This document shows, one piece after another, positions 1-10,660 of a stretch of 64,000 nt of DNA. The DNA lies in NCBI GenBank assembly GCA_947034895.1, contig OX344763.1, positions 22,661,001 through 22,725,000 of the forward strand. The letters run 5' to 3'. Position numbers and translations under genes: made by a program. Numbering within the stretch: the stretch's first letter is position 1; the number at the start of each line of letters is the position of its first letter. The notes below the pieces were generated by a model. The model searched no databases and had not been told where the DNA came from. It worked only from the letters and a program-made list of their open reading frames with translations. Source of the DNA: Rhytidiadelphus loreus (lineage: Eukaryota; Streptophyta; Bryopsida; Hypnales; Hylocomiaceae).

Positions 1-309
1 ATAGTTGTATCGCAAGAGGCGACACTACCTATGGGATCACGACGAGGAATCTTGAAGGATTTTGAGTAATAAGACATGGCTACCTTACAACAAACAATAA
101 GCAACATGGTAGAATTTTCAAATGGGAATGGACTCAATAGAGCAATGGAAAGCAACTAAAAGACAAACACAATTACAAGTGAAGGACAAAAAGATCAACT
201 AGTCAATGCAGCCATGGCACATAGCAAAAATTCACCAAGTGAAGAACCCTAGTAAAGACTACTGAGCAAAAGAGAAATGACAAACGTTAGAGGAAAAAAC
301 AAAGACCTT
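1..309. other. Intergenic, no feature seen
   Basis: AT-rich DNA with no credible open reading frame, RNA gene or repeat structure that I can support. It ends at the CTT that flanks the MITE at 310. Confidence 0.5.
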
Positions 310-531
310 CACTACAAGAGAAAGGGGTGTTTTAGTTTGTTTTCAAGTATAGTCCTAGAAATAAGATATTAAGTAATGACCTTTAGGTAGATTTTTAGTA
401 AAAATTTACTGAAAATACATGAATTTAAGTAATGACCTTAATATCATATCTACCTAAAGGTCATTACTTAATATCTTATCTTTAAGACTATATTTAAAAA
501 CACACTTAAAACACCCCTTTCTCTTGTAGTG
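310..531. mobile_element. Non-autonomous CACTA-like MITE (foldback)
   Basis: The element begins CACTACAAGAG and ends with the reverse complement CTCTTGTAGTG. The two arms (about 310-393 and 449-531) are nearly perfect inverted repeats over about 80 bp, sharing the AAAGGGGTGTTTTA and AGTAATGACCTTTAGGTAGAT blocks. Immediately outside are matching 3-bp direct repeats, CTT at 307-309 and CTT at 532-534. A CACTA terminus plus a 3-bp target-site duplication is the signature of the En/Spm (CACTA) superfamily. There is no transposase, so the element would depend on an autonomous relative. The family assignment is inference from termini and TSD; the inverted repeat and duplication are read directly. 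Confidence 0.8.
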
Positions 532-534
532 CTT

Positions 535-939
535 GAATCTCCAAAGTAGGAAGGAAAGAACCCAAGTGCCTTCGATTTCAAGGTAGAGTCATAGTAGTAG
601 GATCTCGAGTAGGATCGAGATTTTGAGGCACATTTGACCAACGTAGAAGGAAAATCCAAAATATAGGTAGAAAAACAAAGTCAATAATAAAGGAAGTGAC
701 ACTTGCTAAAGAAAAATCTGACCTATAAGCTACCAAAATCAACGAGGATCTTGTACCTATTGGAGAGACTAAAGTTTTCTTTTGTTGGATTGTTTCTATA
801 TTTTTGTTCACTAGCCCTATGGAGAATTGGAGATGGTTTAGGCTAGAGTATGCATAGTAGTTATATTTTGGGCTCTTGCATGCCCATAAAATTTCGAAAA
901 TAAAAGTGAAGTACGATAGGAATACCATAAACAAAGGTG
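535..939. other. Intergenic, no feature seen
   Basis: AT-rich sequence. The reading frames here have unbiased composition and no recognisable domain. Confidence 0.4.
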
Positions 940-1107
940 AGATGTTAGGTACCTCCCTTGAGCTAAAGGGGGGCTTGCATGGTAGTTGTAGTGTAGCCCT
1001 TCCCAACTTGCCTTGCTTGACTTTGTCCTTGGCTCCTGGCCCACGAGATCTGGAGTGGGATCCCATCCCCATCCTCCCATCCCCACCTCTTGTCTTGGCC
1101 ATTTGTA
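940..1107 (-). repeat. GC-rich dispersed repeat, inverted partner of 2549-2722
   Basis: The reverse complement of this stretch matches 2549-2722 for about 165 bp. Shared words include GGGGATGGGATCCCA, GGCAAGTTGGGAAGGGC and GAGGTAC. It is clearly richer in GC than its surroundings. The copies face each other about 1.5 kb apart. It could be a fragment of an LTR or another element; no coding content or target-site duplication is apparent. Confidence 0.6.
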
Positions 1108-2155
1108 GCTACCTCCTTTTGAGAAAATGAGACTATATAACAATAGTCTCATATTCTCTTCAAATGAATGCAAACCTCGTAGAGAGCAAGTTGGTGTTTA
1201 GTAACTCCAAGTCATAAACCAAAAAAGAGAACATAAATCTTATACACGTACTTTGAGAGTTCACAACTTCAAGTTGTGAACTAGAAACTTGAACACAACA
1301 AACTCTTATACAAAGAATTCCCTACTTCAAGTCAAACCAGAAAACCATAATGCAAGTTTGACACAAAGTTCACAATTTCAAATTGTGGACTAGAAAATTG
1401 AAGAAAAAAATGCAAACACCTTAGAGAGAACTCGTATAGTGACTTCCAATACTTTACTCATAAACTAAAAAATGATCGAGGAATATTGTGCGTAGAGTAC
1501 GTAAGAGCCTAACCAATCTAGCTAGTTCCCTAAATCGTAATACAACTAGAAATCCACTCTCTAATTGCCTAGTATCATTTAGGCTTATAAATGAATACGA
1601 ACTTGAAGAGTGATGTGCTCAATTTGTAGTGGACTCAGTAAATATCCCAAATAGGTATTTTATGGCAAAAAAAAGTTAATGCTATCATAACATGGTTACG
1701 CTTGTTTGATTGTATAATGATCGCTTTGCGAAAGGCTTGAATTCACATAATTTAAGTTGTCGGATTGTTTTTTACATTTGCGCAAAGTCATTGATTTAGT
1801 TAATGAGTTCGCAAATTCTTGGTATTCGATTTGTTAAATGAAATTTTTATTGAGATCTAGACTCAGTAAGCTTTTTTTTTTGTTGTCAAAATTTGTGAAC
1901 TCGTTAACCAAAACAGAATCTAGCTTCCTTCAAACCTCTGAGCAGAACGGGTTCTATTAGCTTGACTCAACAAGTTTTTTGTATTCACAATATTTGGGGT
2001 TTGGATTCATTAAGGAAGATTTCAGCTATTCAAGAGATTGTTTCAGGGCTATTCCCATTCTGGAAATTAGTCTTGTACAATCAGAATATAATAATATTAA
2101 AAAAAAATTTAGAAAAAATTTAGAATTTTAATAAAATAATATATTAAAAAATAAT
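1108..2155. other. Intergenic, no feature seen
   Basis: AT-rich DNA with several locally repeated words (CACAACTTCAAGTTGTGAAC near 1261 is a short palindrome) but no gene or identifiable element. Confidence 0.4.
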
Positions 2156-2188
2156 ATCTGACGTGGCCATCTCCTAGCCACGTCAGAT
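2156..2188. repeat. Perfect 12-bp inverted repeat holding two G-box/ABRE-like cores
   Basis: ATCTGACGTGGC (2156-2167) and its exact reverse complement GCCACGTCAGAT (2177-2188) are separated by a 9-nt loop. Each arm contains ACGTGGC, the core bound by plant bZIP factors of the G-box/ABRE class. Regulatory activity is inference; it may equally be the terminus or core of a small MITE. Confidence 0.6.
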
Positions 2189-2299
2189 CAGTGTTCCCAC
2201 AGTTTCTGCAGTCCGAGAACTCACAGTCTCTTAAAACGCAAAAATCTCTCCTAATGTATTTTTGGAAGAGAATAAATTTGGTGAAGAATGTTTTCATAT

Positions 2300-2481
2300 T
2301 GACTCGATTTGGGTGCGTGTATAAAGCTACAATTAAAAAGTCTGGATTTTTGTGTGAGAGTTGTAAAAGGGTTTATTCTAATAGAAGTGATTATCTTCAC
2401 TTTACCACATTGGAAGGGACAAAAGTTTACAAACCAATAGTATACAAAAAATTAGGAAAGGATGCTAAAAAATACAACTAG
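2300..2481 (+). pseudogene. Possible exon remnant of a plastid-type SAM methyltransferase
   Basis: The frame running to the TAG at 2481 encodes KKSGFLCESCKRVYSNRSDY followed by LHFTTLEGT. A CxxC pair followed by an aromatic and a short polar segment resembles the N-terminal zinc-ribbon-like segment of the plant UbiE-type methyltransferases related to Arabidopsis At2g41040/At1g78140, where a similar SGFKC..C.K.Y motif precedes the catalytic domain. No methyltransferase domain follows and no neighbouring exon is found, so if the match is right this is a lone broken exon. The resemblance is recalled, not searched. It could be a chance ORF. Confidence 0.3.
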
Positions 2482-2548
2482 AGTAGCGACAATGATTTGG
2501 AGCATAGATCTAAAGCATAGAGTTAGTTGAAGTAGAAGATGACGATCT

Positions 2549-2722
2549 AAAGTGGGACAAGAGGCAAATACAAATGGTTGGGAGGAGAGGACGGGGATGG
2601 GATCCCATTCCAAATCTCATGGGCTGGTAGACAGGGATGGACAAGGCAAGTTGGGAAGGGCCCTATTGCAACTACTACATAGGCCCCTCTTTAGCTTGAA
2701 GGAGGTACTTAATGTCTCACTA
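2549..2722 (+). repeat. GC-rich dispersed repeat, inverted partner of 940-1107
   Basis: Same repeat as 940-1107 in the opposite orientation, diverged by scattered substitutions and small indels. Copies on both strands at close range suggest a mobile fragment or an inverted duplication. Confidence 0.6.
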
Positions 2723-2759
2723 AATGGAGAGCCCCTCTAAATGGCCAATAGCTGGGTCT

Positions 2760-3369
2760 AATGTTGATTTGAAAAATAATTGACTTGAAAAAGAGTTGAT
2801 TGACTCACATATGATTGACTCACATGCAATTAGGAACAAGTTCCAAAAGTAGCAATTTTAGGTGAAGCTATGACATGGAAAAGAGTCCAAATGAAAAATC
2901 CACATTTATATTGAGTAAAATATTCATTCTTGATGAAAGAATTCCTTTTCTATGCATTCTTCTTAATTCTTATTTTAGCATACATTGAGCTCAATTTCTC
3001 AAAGAATTATCCATATTATACAAGCTTAAATGCTCATTTTAACCATTTATGGTATTCCTACATTAGTCATTGCATATCAGTTTGCATGGGAAAAACTATG
3101 CCCACATTCATAAGTGTATAAATGAACTTCTTATTAAAAGGATTTTGCCTCACCTTGCTTAAGAACACAAATGCAATTGAATAGAAGCACTAGTATAGGA
3201 TGAATTGCTACAAGTTGTATGGGAATAAAAATTGATTAGAATGGAATGGGAATGTTTAAAAAGGTATGCATGAATATTTAGGTTGATTTGTTTGTTTTTT
3301 AGGGTAAATGTAGAAGTGGTGTCCAAATTGAGCCCAAATTAGAGGTGGTTAGTTTGAGTAATCAAAACT
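2760..3369. other. Intergenic, no feature seen
   Basis: AT-rich; short unbiased reading frames only. Confidence 0.4.
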
Positions 3370-3490
3370 AGGGTGATGATGGTAGCTCATGAGCTTAGAA
3401 ATGCAAGTATATGAGCCTTGAGCATATGTATAAGTAGATATCCTACAACCATTAAAGGTACTTATGACATAAACACCCATAGAAACCTTC
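3370..3490. repeat. Dispersed repeat shared with 45035-45180
   Basis: The block containing ATGAGCCTTGAGCATATG and TATAAGTA followed by an ACAACCATT..AAGGT segment recurs in the same orientation near 45060-45115 with moderate divergence. Family unknown. Confidence 0.5.
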
Positions 3491-3944
3491 AATGATTATA
3501 GAATATCTAGGTCCAAATTAAAGTTTTTTTTGTTGATATTTGAATATGTAGGGTTGCCCAAATCTCCTAGAGTACATTTTAGGGCAATTTTGGAATGGTA
3601 GGACACCTTTATGGATGATTTATGGATGTTGTCCTTTTTCCATGTAGAGTCATTTAATTAAAAATTGACCAAAAAAGTGATAGGAGTCCATTGCTTGGAA
3701 GGACAATAAGTTAGGATCTCATACCCCCCCCATTGGTCAACTCTAGGTTTTTTATTGTCGATGCGATGAAAAACTCTCATAATTGGCATAAAAATTGCAA
3801 GAAAAATCCTCAATTCATAAACTTAAATAATAATTCTAAGCTCTCTATCAAATCCTCAAGACATAAGAATGAGAAATAAATCAGTTGAAAAACATGATGA
3901 ATAGGTTGACTAATGAAAACCTATTGCAATGCCTGATATCAACA

Positions 3945-4570
3945 AGTGTTCTAGTGACCTCAAAGGTCTTACTTGCTCTTCATATCTATTCAATGATATC
4001 TCAACATATGGTCACTATTGCTTTTCCTACTTTATAACACCAACTCAAACCTTAAAGGAAAAAATCTTTCAACTACTTCTTTAAAGATTCAAATGAGTAG
4101 TGAAAGTTTTATAAAAGTCTTTCAAATAAAGATTTTACCTTCCGCTAGACTTGGTATAAAGAACATCATTCATGCAGAGAGGGGCGATAATAATATGGTT
4201 CAAATGATGACAAAACTTCAAGTGCTCAAAATAAAAGAGTTATGTTGTTGTATCCTAACTTCAAATGGGAAAGAGCTTCTACAAATTGGACTCTTTCTTC
4301 TTGTGATCACCAAAAATATGCTTCCAAAATTTTTCCATCATCCAAGAAAGACCCTCCCGCAAGGCCACCTTTGACTCCCACCTAAGCAACTCCTTGGTCT
4401 TTGTAATATCTATCTTTCACTTGTGTAGGTCATCATGTGTTCTCCTTGTATTCAATTGTAGCAGTGGTTGGTTGAATCATTCCCTGACCATCTACAAAAA
4501 AGCAATAAGTCACTTCAACATTGTAGACAAATGGTGTCTCTAGAGTGTTAATCAACCGTCTAGTCTATAC
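3945..4570 (-). pseudogene. Decayed duplicate of the UXS last exon and 3' flank
   Basis: This block is a diverged direct copy of 15355-16235, which holds the last exon of the UDP-glucuronate decarboxylase gene and its downstream DNA. On the minus strand about 4265-4500 corresponds to UXS exon 7 and keeps the C-terminal KESNL and stop. It has a CGA-to-TGA nonsense change in the HKRKPDI segment (near 4415), a 2-bp deletion at the TSDDPHK segment and other damage. No other UXS exon lies nearby, so it is a truncated pseudogene. Intron-side and 3'-flank sequence is included, so it arose from genomic DNA and not through an mRNA. Confidence 0.85.
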
Positions 4571-6539
4571 TTGTAAAAATTAACCCTTTAATGATTGCCC
4601 AAATGAATTGTTTGGGTATTTTTTTCACATTCTTGCTTATATCTTTTAACAAATACGTGTTTACAACAATCTCATCAAATTGGTCATTAAAAACGTCACC
4701 TTTAAAAATTCAAAATCCCTCATTCTACATTTCAACTACCATCTCTTCATATCTAACCAATTTTTTTTTTTAAATAATTAGAAATTTATACATATGTATG
4801 TATGTATCTATATGTATGTATCTATATAAATATAAGTGCATATACATATCAAGTTGAATAAAATTCAAATTCAATTTACAATAAGAATTGGAAGTAAGTC
4901 ATAGCGTCACAAGATAAAACTCTAATGAGGACACTAATTATGTATTTAGCAAGTTTTGATATTCATAAAGTTGGCATGAAAAGACTATAACAAATTGGAA
5001 GTGACTAGATGGTGAATTATGACCCTCAAATGCCACAAAGAAGTCCATATCTAGCTTAAGACACAATTTTCATTTTGTAAAGGGATGATAGTCATTTGAA
5101 AAGATTGAAGACCTTGAAGCTTCTAAGTAAGGTAAGTTAGGTAGGATAACCTATTGTCACCCCTTGGGTTGTTGCACATGATTGGTTTACAAATATTTCA
5201 TTTTTGCAATATAATGGCAAATGAAAGAATTTTGGACATGTCAACAATTATTTGAATAAAAGAATGCCACATTATAGGTGGTCAATGACTCAATGCAAAA
5301 ACTAACAACTTCTCAATGTTGTCCTAGGGAGGACTATTCTTGTCCATTTGCATTCAAATGTCATACTCTCAATTTTCTTCATAGTTGTAATAGCTATCCA
5401 AAAGCATCCTTCAAGATTGTAAAATAATGATTGAACCATTTGCCATGTGTAAAAGATGAAGTTATAAAATGGAAATTTCTTAACTCCAATTCCAAATTAG
5501 AGTTGTCAAAATGTCAATCCTTTAACAATTTCACTACATTAGACACATTAGGATGCAACAAGGCTTAACCCCTAAATGTTTTTTACCATGTTTTCACAAA
5601 AAAAATGTTCCAAAACTACTATTTCTAGTATAAGTACCAAATTTTAGAAAAAAAATTCATTTTTAAACACATGTAGCCATAGGATCTTGTAGCATGCTAT
5701 TTTCAAAAAAATGTTGAAAAAATTGCAGAAATATCCATTGTGTAGATTGCAAGATATTAGTGTTTGAAGTAACAAAATCCTTTTTTTGGCCCTACGAAAA
5801 ACTGGACATCTACACTTCATGAGGTCACATTTGTATGAAAAAATGTCCAAAATGGTAGTGCTTTTGTGGATTCATTTGTTAAGGCAAATTTCCTACATGT
5901 ATAAAATTTTGTATATCATTTGGAAAATAGGAAAAAAATAGTAAGTAGATAGAAGTAGAGAATGATTGAAAATACTGAATTGTTAAAATTTTAGTTATGA
6001 AATTGAAAAATGCCAATCCCAATGGTTATAATGTTGTAATAAACAATCTACATCCTATGATTTTGTTTTTTTCAAAAAATATTGAAAATTGAGTTAAATA
6101 AAGGACTTCAAAGTTTACTTTAGTAAAGAGTCCATAATTGCCCACAAACTAAAACCAATGACGCTAGTTTGTGAGCCTAAAAGCATGAGCTTAGGGGCTA
6201 TGAGTGTATGTTTTGTGAGCCTAGAGTATCAACTGAAAAAAACTTGAAATTTTTGAGGCAAACAAAGAAAAAATGGAGACATTTCAAAATTTTGATTTTA
6301 ATTTTCATCCCTATGACCGTGGACCTATGACCATGGGGCCTTGCCGGCATGTGCACCGCGCTTGGCTTAGCACATTGACAGACGACAACTTTAATCTACT
6401 TTGAGATCCATTTTTGTTCTTTTTGTGAAAATGTTTGTTCACGATCAAGCTTTTGAAGAAATTCCAAGGAAAAACAAATATTTTTGACAATTGATGGAGG
6501 GCTCATGCAATAAACACCATCTTGTAAAAACAAGGAAAT
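4571..6539. other. Intergenic; small TATG/TATC microsatellite at about 4788-4835
   Basis: AT-rich DNA. A short interrupted TATGTATGTATC tract is present at 4788-4835. No gene or clear transposon is recognisable. Confidence 0.45.
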
Positions 6540-7260
6540 TTTTAGAATGTCTTACCCCTCAATCTCCCAAAGGGACTTCTTAGTGCCTGGTTTTTTTTTG
6601 GAGGGGTGATGCAGTTGTGATACACATTCACACACTCAAAAAAAAATTTGAAAATTAAAAAAAGAATAGTGTTTTCAGAGTCCCTACCCCAAAATCTGCA
6701 AGAGGATTCTTGAGACGGCGAAGTTGTGGAAACAAACAAATAATACATTTTTAAAATTTTTGAGAGTACGAAACTTTAGACTCCATAATTAAGGGGTCCT
6801 TTGGTAATGAAATGGGGTTTTAAGAGGTTACAAAGTTGTGATAAAGGAAAAATAAATAAATGTAAAATCTTTTAATTATTCTTTTTTTTTAGAGTCCCAA
6901 ACCCAAAAACCCACAAGGGATTTCTTGATACTGAAAGGGATATTTTAGGGTGATTAAGTTGTAGAAAAAATTCAATAAAAAAAAATTCTTTTTTTCTTTT
7001 TTTCTTTTTTAGTTCAAATTTTTTTGAGAGTCCTATATTTTCAACCCCAAAAGAGGTCTCTTCATACCAAGAAGTGTTTCTTGGAGTGACAAAGTCCCGG
7101 AACAAAAAACTTATGAAAAAAAGTTTAAAAAAAGAAAATTTAATTTAAAAAAAAAAAAAGCCCCAAACTCCAAACCTTGCTAGGGATCTCTCTGTACCGA
7201 GAGTTTTTTTTGAGGTGACAAAGTCGCAAAAAAAAAGTATTTTTTGAAACTTCCCTGATT
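6540..7260. repeat. Degenerate ~110-bp repeat array 1
   Basis: At least six diverged units recur near 6545, 6680, 6785, 6895, 7020 and 7160. A recognisable core reads roughly GAGTCCCAAACCC, then CCxxCxAGGGxTCTCT, TACCxAGAG, a T-run, and GGTGACAAAGTCG followed by an A-rich spacer. The first units are more diverged. The same core forms array 2 at 9585-10660. No coding potential; the period is irregular because the A/T-rich spacers vary. Confidence 0.65.
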
Positions 7261-8805
7261 AATTCAGAGTAGATTCTAAATTCCAATTTCAATCTTGGGG
7301 GGATCATTTAGAGTGTCCATTAGAAACCACGTGCGAACAAAACTTTGGACCCCCTATATACTTTTTGAATTTTAAATAAAACAAAATTAAAAAAATATGA
7401 ATAGATTTTCCTACTTTGAATGTTTATGTTTTGAATTATTTGATATTTTTATTTTTTAATAATAATTAGTTACAAATTTTTGAAGTAAAAAGATACACTG
7501 TAGAACTGAAAAATAACTTTCACACCCCTATATTATATAAGAAAAAATTGTCTAAAAAATGAACAAAAAATTCCTAAAAATAATTCATTATTGAAAGCTC
7601 ATTTTGAATTGAATATTGACTCAATGGTCATCTAAATGTTTCCTCTATAATTATTTGAGTTGAAAAACATGCCATTTTAGTTCATTTTCAACCTCTTCTA
7701 GAAATCATTTCATATTTTATTTGAGTTGGAAATTTTGGCAATAGAAAGCTATAGTCATTATTAAACAATGGTCAAAATTTTAGATTGAAATTATAGTTTA
7801 TTAGAAACCACTTGTTTGCACGTGGTTTGTTATAGTAGACCTAAGTGCACCTCCAAGATTTCAATCAAACTTATATCTATAAGATATGATCTAATTTTTG
7901 ACCATGATCTTATACATCCATAATCCATATATAGGAATACCATTGTCAAAAAATCCATTAGACAATGTTTTTTTTAGTACTGTAAATGTTCGAGTCTGAA
8001 CTACTAAAGACATATGCCTATCCAAGCAATTTCAACATTTACAGCATTAGTATGTACTAACACAATTTTCAATCCTTATCAACAACCTTATTTAAAGGAG
8101 ATTGTGTTGAAAAAAATACTGTGGAAATGAGTCACATTCCATACTGCAATACTATCTCCAAGCAAACTTTGCACAAATATTTTAGCCTATTAGCTGCAGC
8201 AGCTGTAGAAGCTAACTGGAAATCTAATGAAGAAATAATGAACTAACAATGAAAACATCAAGTTTGAGAACTCTTAGTCACTTTATCCAACCATAGCTTT
8301 AGATTGAACTTCTAGGCATAACAAGTTGGAGATACAATAATGTATGAAAACGCCATATCTATAGCTTGAATTTTTTTGAGAAAAATCCTTAGGAGGTGGT
8401 AACCAGCAAAACATTAGTATACCAATAGACGTGCACGAGGTGTCTACAGATTATCACTACTTGTCATCGTAATTCACATGAGAATAATTTCAATCATAAT
8501 CCAACCTAAAGCCATAAAATATGCAAAGCAGTCATTTCCTGGCTTCTCTACAGACTTAAAAAACCCACCACATGTTTTGTGAGCCAAGCACCATTGCATA
8601 CACTTCTTCCAATTGAATCACCACTATGACTATGAGATCCCCTGACCTTGAACAAGTGTTGTATACCACAAAAATGTGTGCACTATGGTAACTCAACCAG
8701 TTATAGCATGAGTTACAATAACTTCTAAGTTCAAACGTTTGAACATCCCTGGATGTAACAGGAAGAGCAGCAAAACTTCCAGAGCTTACAACGGGTAGGA
8801 AGCAG
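7261..8805. other. Intergenic, no feature seen
   Basis: AT-rich at first, more balanced after about 8150. The reading frames found are not supported by codon bias or domains. Confidence 0.4.
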
Positions 8806-9114
8806 TACACTAAAAAGGAAATTTAGTGTTGGATTACATTTAGTGTACTTACCACCCTACTTTACACAACACTAAATCTGAACTTTGTGGGAATTAGTGT
8901 AATATTAGACTTCAATGCGTACCATAGAGTACATTTAGATTTACTAGATTTCAAATTTCAGATTTCAGATTTGCCATAGAGTACATATTTCAAATTTACC
9001 ATAGAGTACATTTAGTGTTAGAAATTAGATTTAATGTTACTTTAGTAGGATTAATGATATTTAGTGTCAAGGTTTGTAAATAGTGTTGCTAACACTAAAT
9101 ATCCTTTTTAGTGT
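8806..9114. mobile_element. TIR element (MITE), CACTAAAAAGGA termini with TA flanks
   Basis: A 5' end TACACTAAAAAGG and a 3' end CCTTTTTAGTGTA form a terminal inverted repeat that extends about 26 bp into ATTTAGTGTT on both sides. If the outer TA is the duplicated target, the TIR is CACTAAAAAGGA, as in Tc1/mariner-like MITEs. The interior is rich in the words TTTAGTGT and CATAGAGTACATTT and has no ORF. A diverged relative is at 57459-57743 inside the P450 gene. Confidence 0.65.
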
Positions 9115-9584
9115 AGTTTTTTTATCAACTCTTAATTTGGAGATTAATGGCCCAAGCCCCATGGCTCCATGAACTGTCAGGCTTATCATCAAGTTTTAAG
9201 CTCTCATTAAAAAACTACTAGTCTAGGTCATACAACCAGTGGATACCCGGAGGTTCTTTCTAACCGTCAAATCTTTACTGAAGATGAAATAAGATCTTGA
9301 AATCAGAGTTGTGATACCTCCATGTATTGTTACAGGAGGAGAGAGTTATGTTAGGTATCTGGTGATTGCTTCATTTTCTAAAACTGCTATTTATTTTGTA
9401 TGTAAACCTTAGCTATATCATACCATAAAAAAAAGCTCAATGAATAGAAAAAATATATAAGATTATATACCATGATATATAATATTTATTTATTTCTAAG
9501 AATCATAGAGCAATAGAATTTTAATTACGATAACTAGGAATAGTTCCTGGGAATCAAGTCTAAAAAATAAATAAATAAAAATTC
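9115..9584. other. Intergenic, no feature seen
   Basis: No gene, RNA or clear repeat. Confidence 0.4.
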
Positions 9585-10660
9585 TTAGTTGAAAGTCTCA
9601 AACCCCTAAATCCAGCTAGGGGTCTATTTGTACTGAGAGGGTTTTTTGAGGTGGCAAAGTCGCCAAAAAAAATTGAAAAAAAAAAAAACTTGGTTGAAAA
9701 ATCCAAACTCCAAACCCTGCCAAGGGTCTCTCTATACTAAGAGGATTTTTTGGGGGTGACGAAGTCGCAAAAGAAATTCAATAATTTTCAATAATTTTAA
9801 AAAAAATTCTTTTTTTATTATTTCCCCCTAAGATTCCCAATCCCAAAACTTTGCAAGGATTTTCTTGGTACCGAGGGACCCTTGACAAGGTTTGACATTT
9901 GGAACTTTCAATCCAAAATGAATTTTGTTTTGTTTTGTTTCTAATTTTTTGTCGCAATTTTGTTACCCCCAAAAAACCCTCTTGGTACAGAGAGACCTCT
10001 GGTAGAGTTTGGAATTTGGGACTTCCAACCAAAATTAAAAAATTAAAATTAAATAATTTAATTTATTTTTTAAATTCAATTTCGTCATCTCAAAAAAACC
10101 CTCTCAGTACAGAGAGACGCCTTGTGGGGTTTGGAGTTTGGGACTTTACAAAAAAAACAAATCAACACTTTTTTTTTTTTTTTTTTTTTTTTCTTCCAAC
10201 TTTCAGGAATTTGGAGTTTGGAACTTTCAACAACAACAAATTATTATTATTATTATTATTTAATTTGAGAGTCCCAAACCCTAATACACACATAAAGGAT
10301 ATCTTAGTACCAAAAGGAGTATTGGATCTATAATTTTTATAATTTTAAATCTTTTATTGAAAGTGTCAAATCTGAGAGCCTCTAATAGTTCCTTCAGTAC
10401 CAAGACAAGTTTGTAGAGGTAATGAAGTCAGGAAAAAAAATTGAAAAAAAATTATTTTTTAATTTTTTTGAGTCTCACACTCTAAAATATACCAAGAGGG
10501 GTTCTAGATGTGACAAAGTCATGGAAAAAAAATTTGAAAAAATAAAAATAAAAATTTTGAGAGCTTCAAACCCAAGGGACCACTAGATATCAAGAGGGGT
10601 TTGTAAGGGGTGATGGAATTGTGAAATAATAATAATAATAGAATTTATTTATTTTTAAAT
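9585..10660. repeat. Degenerate ~110-bp repeat array 2, with an orientation switch
   Basis: Units of the same family as 6540-7260. Those at about 9593, 9695 and 9830 read in plus orientation. Those at about 9880-10210 read in minus orientation (GGTACAGAGAGAC..GGTTTGGA..TTGGGACTT). Those at about 10270, 10370, 10470 and 10560 are plus again. A pure T-run of about 22 lies at 10171-10192 and an ATT microsatellite at 10241-10260. The inversion inside the array is visible directly. Confidence 0.65.
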
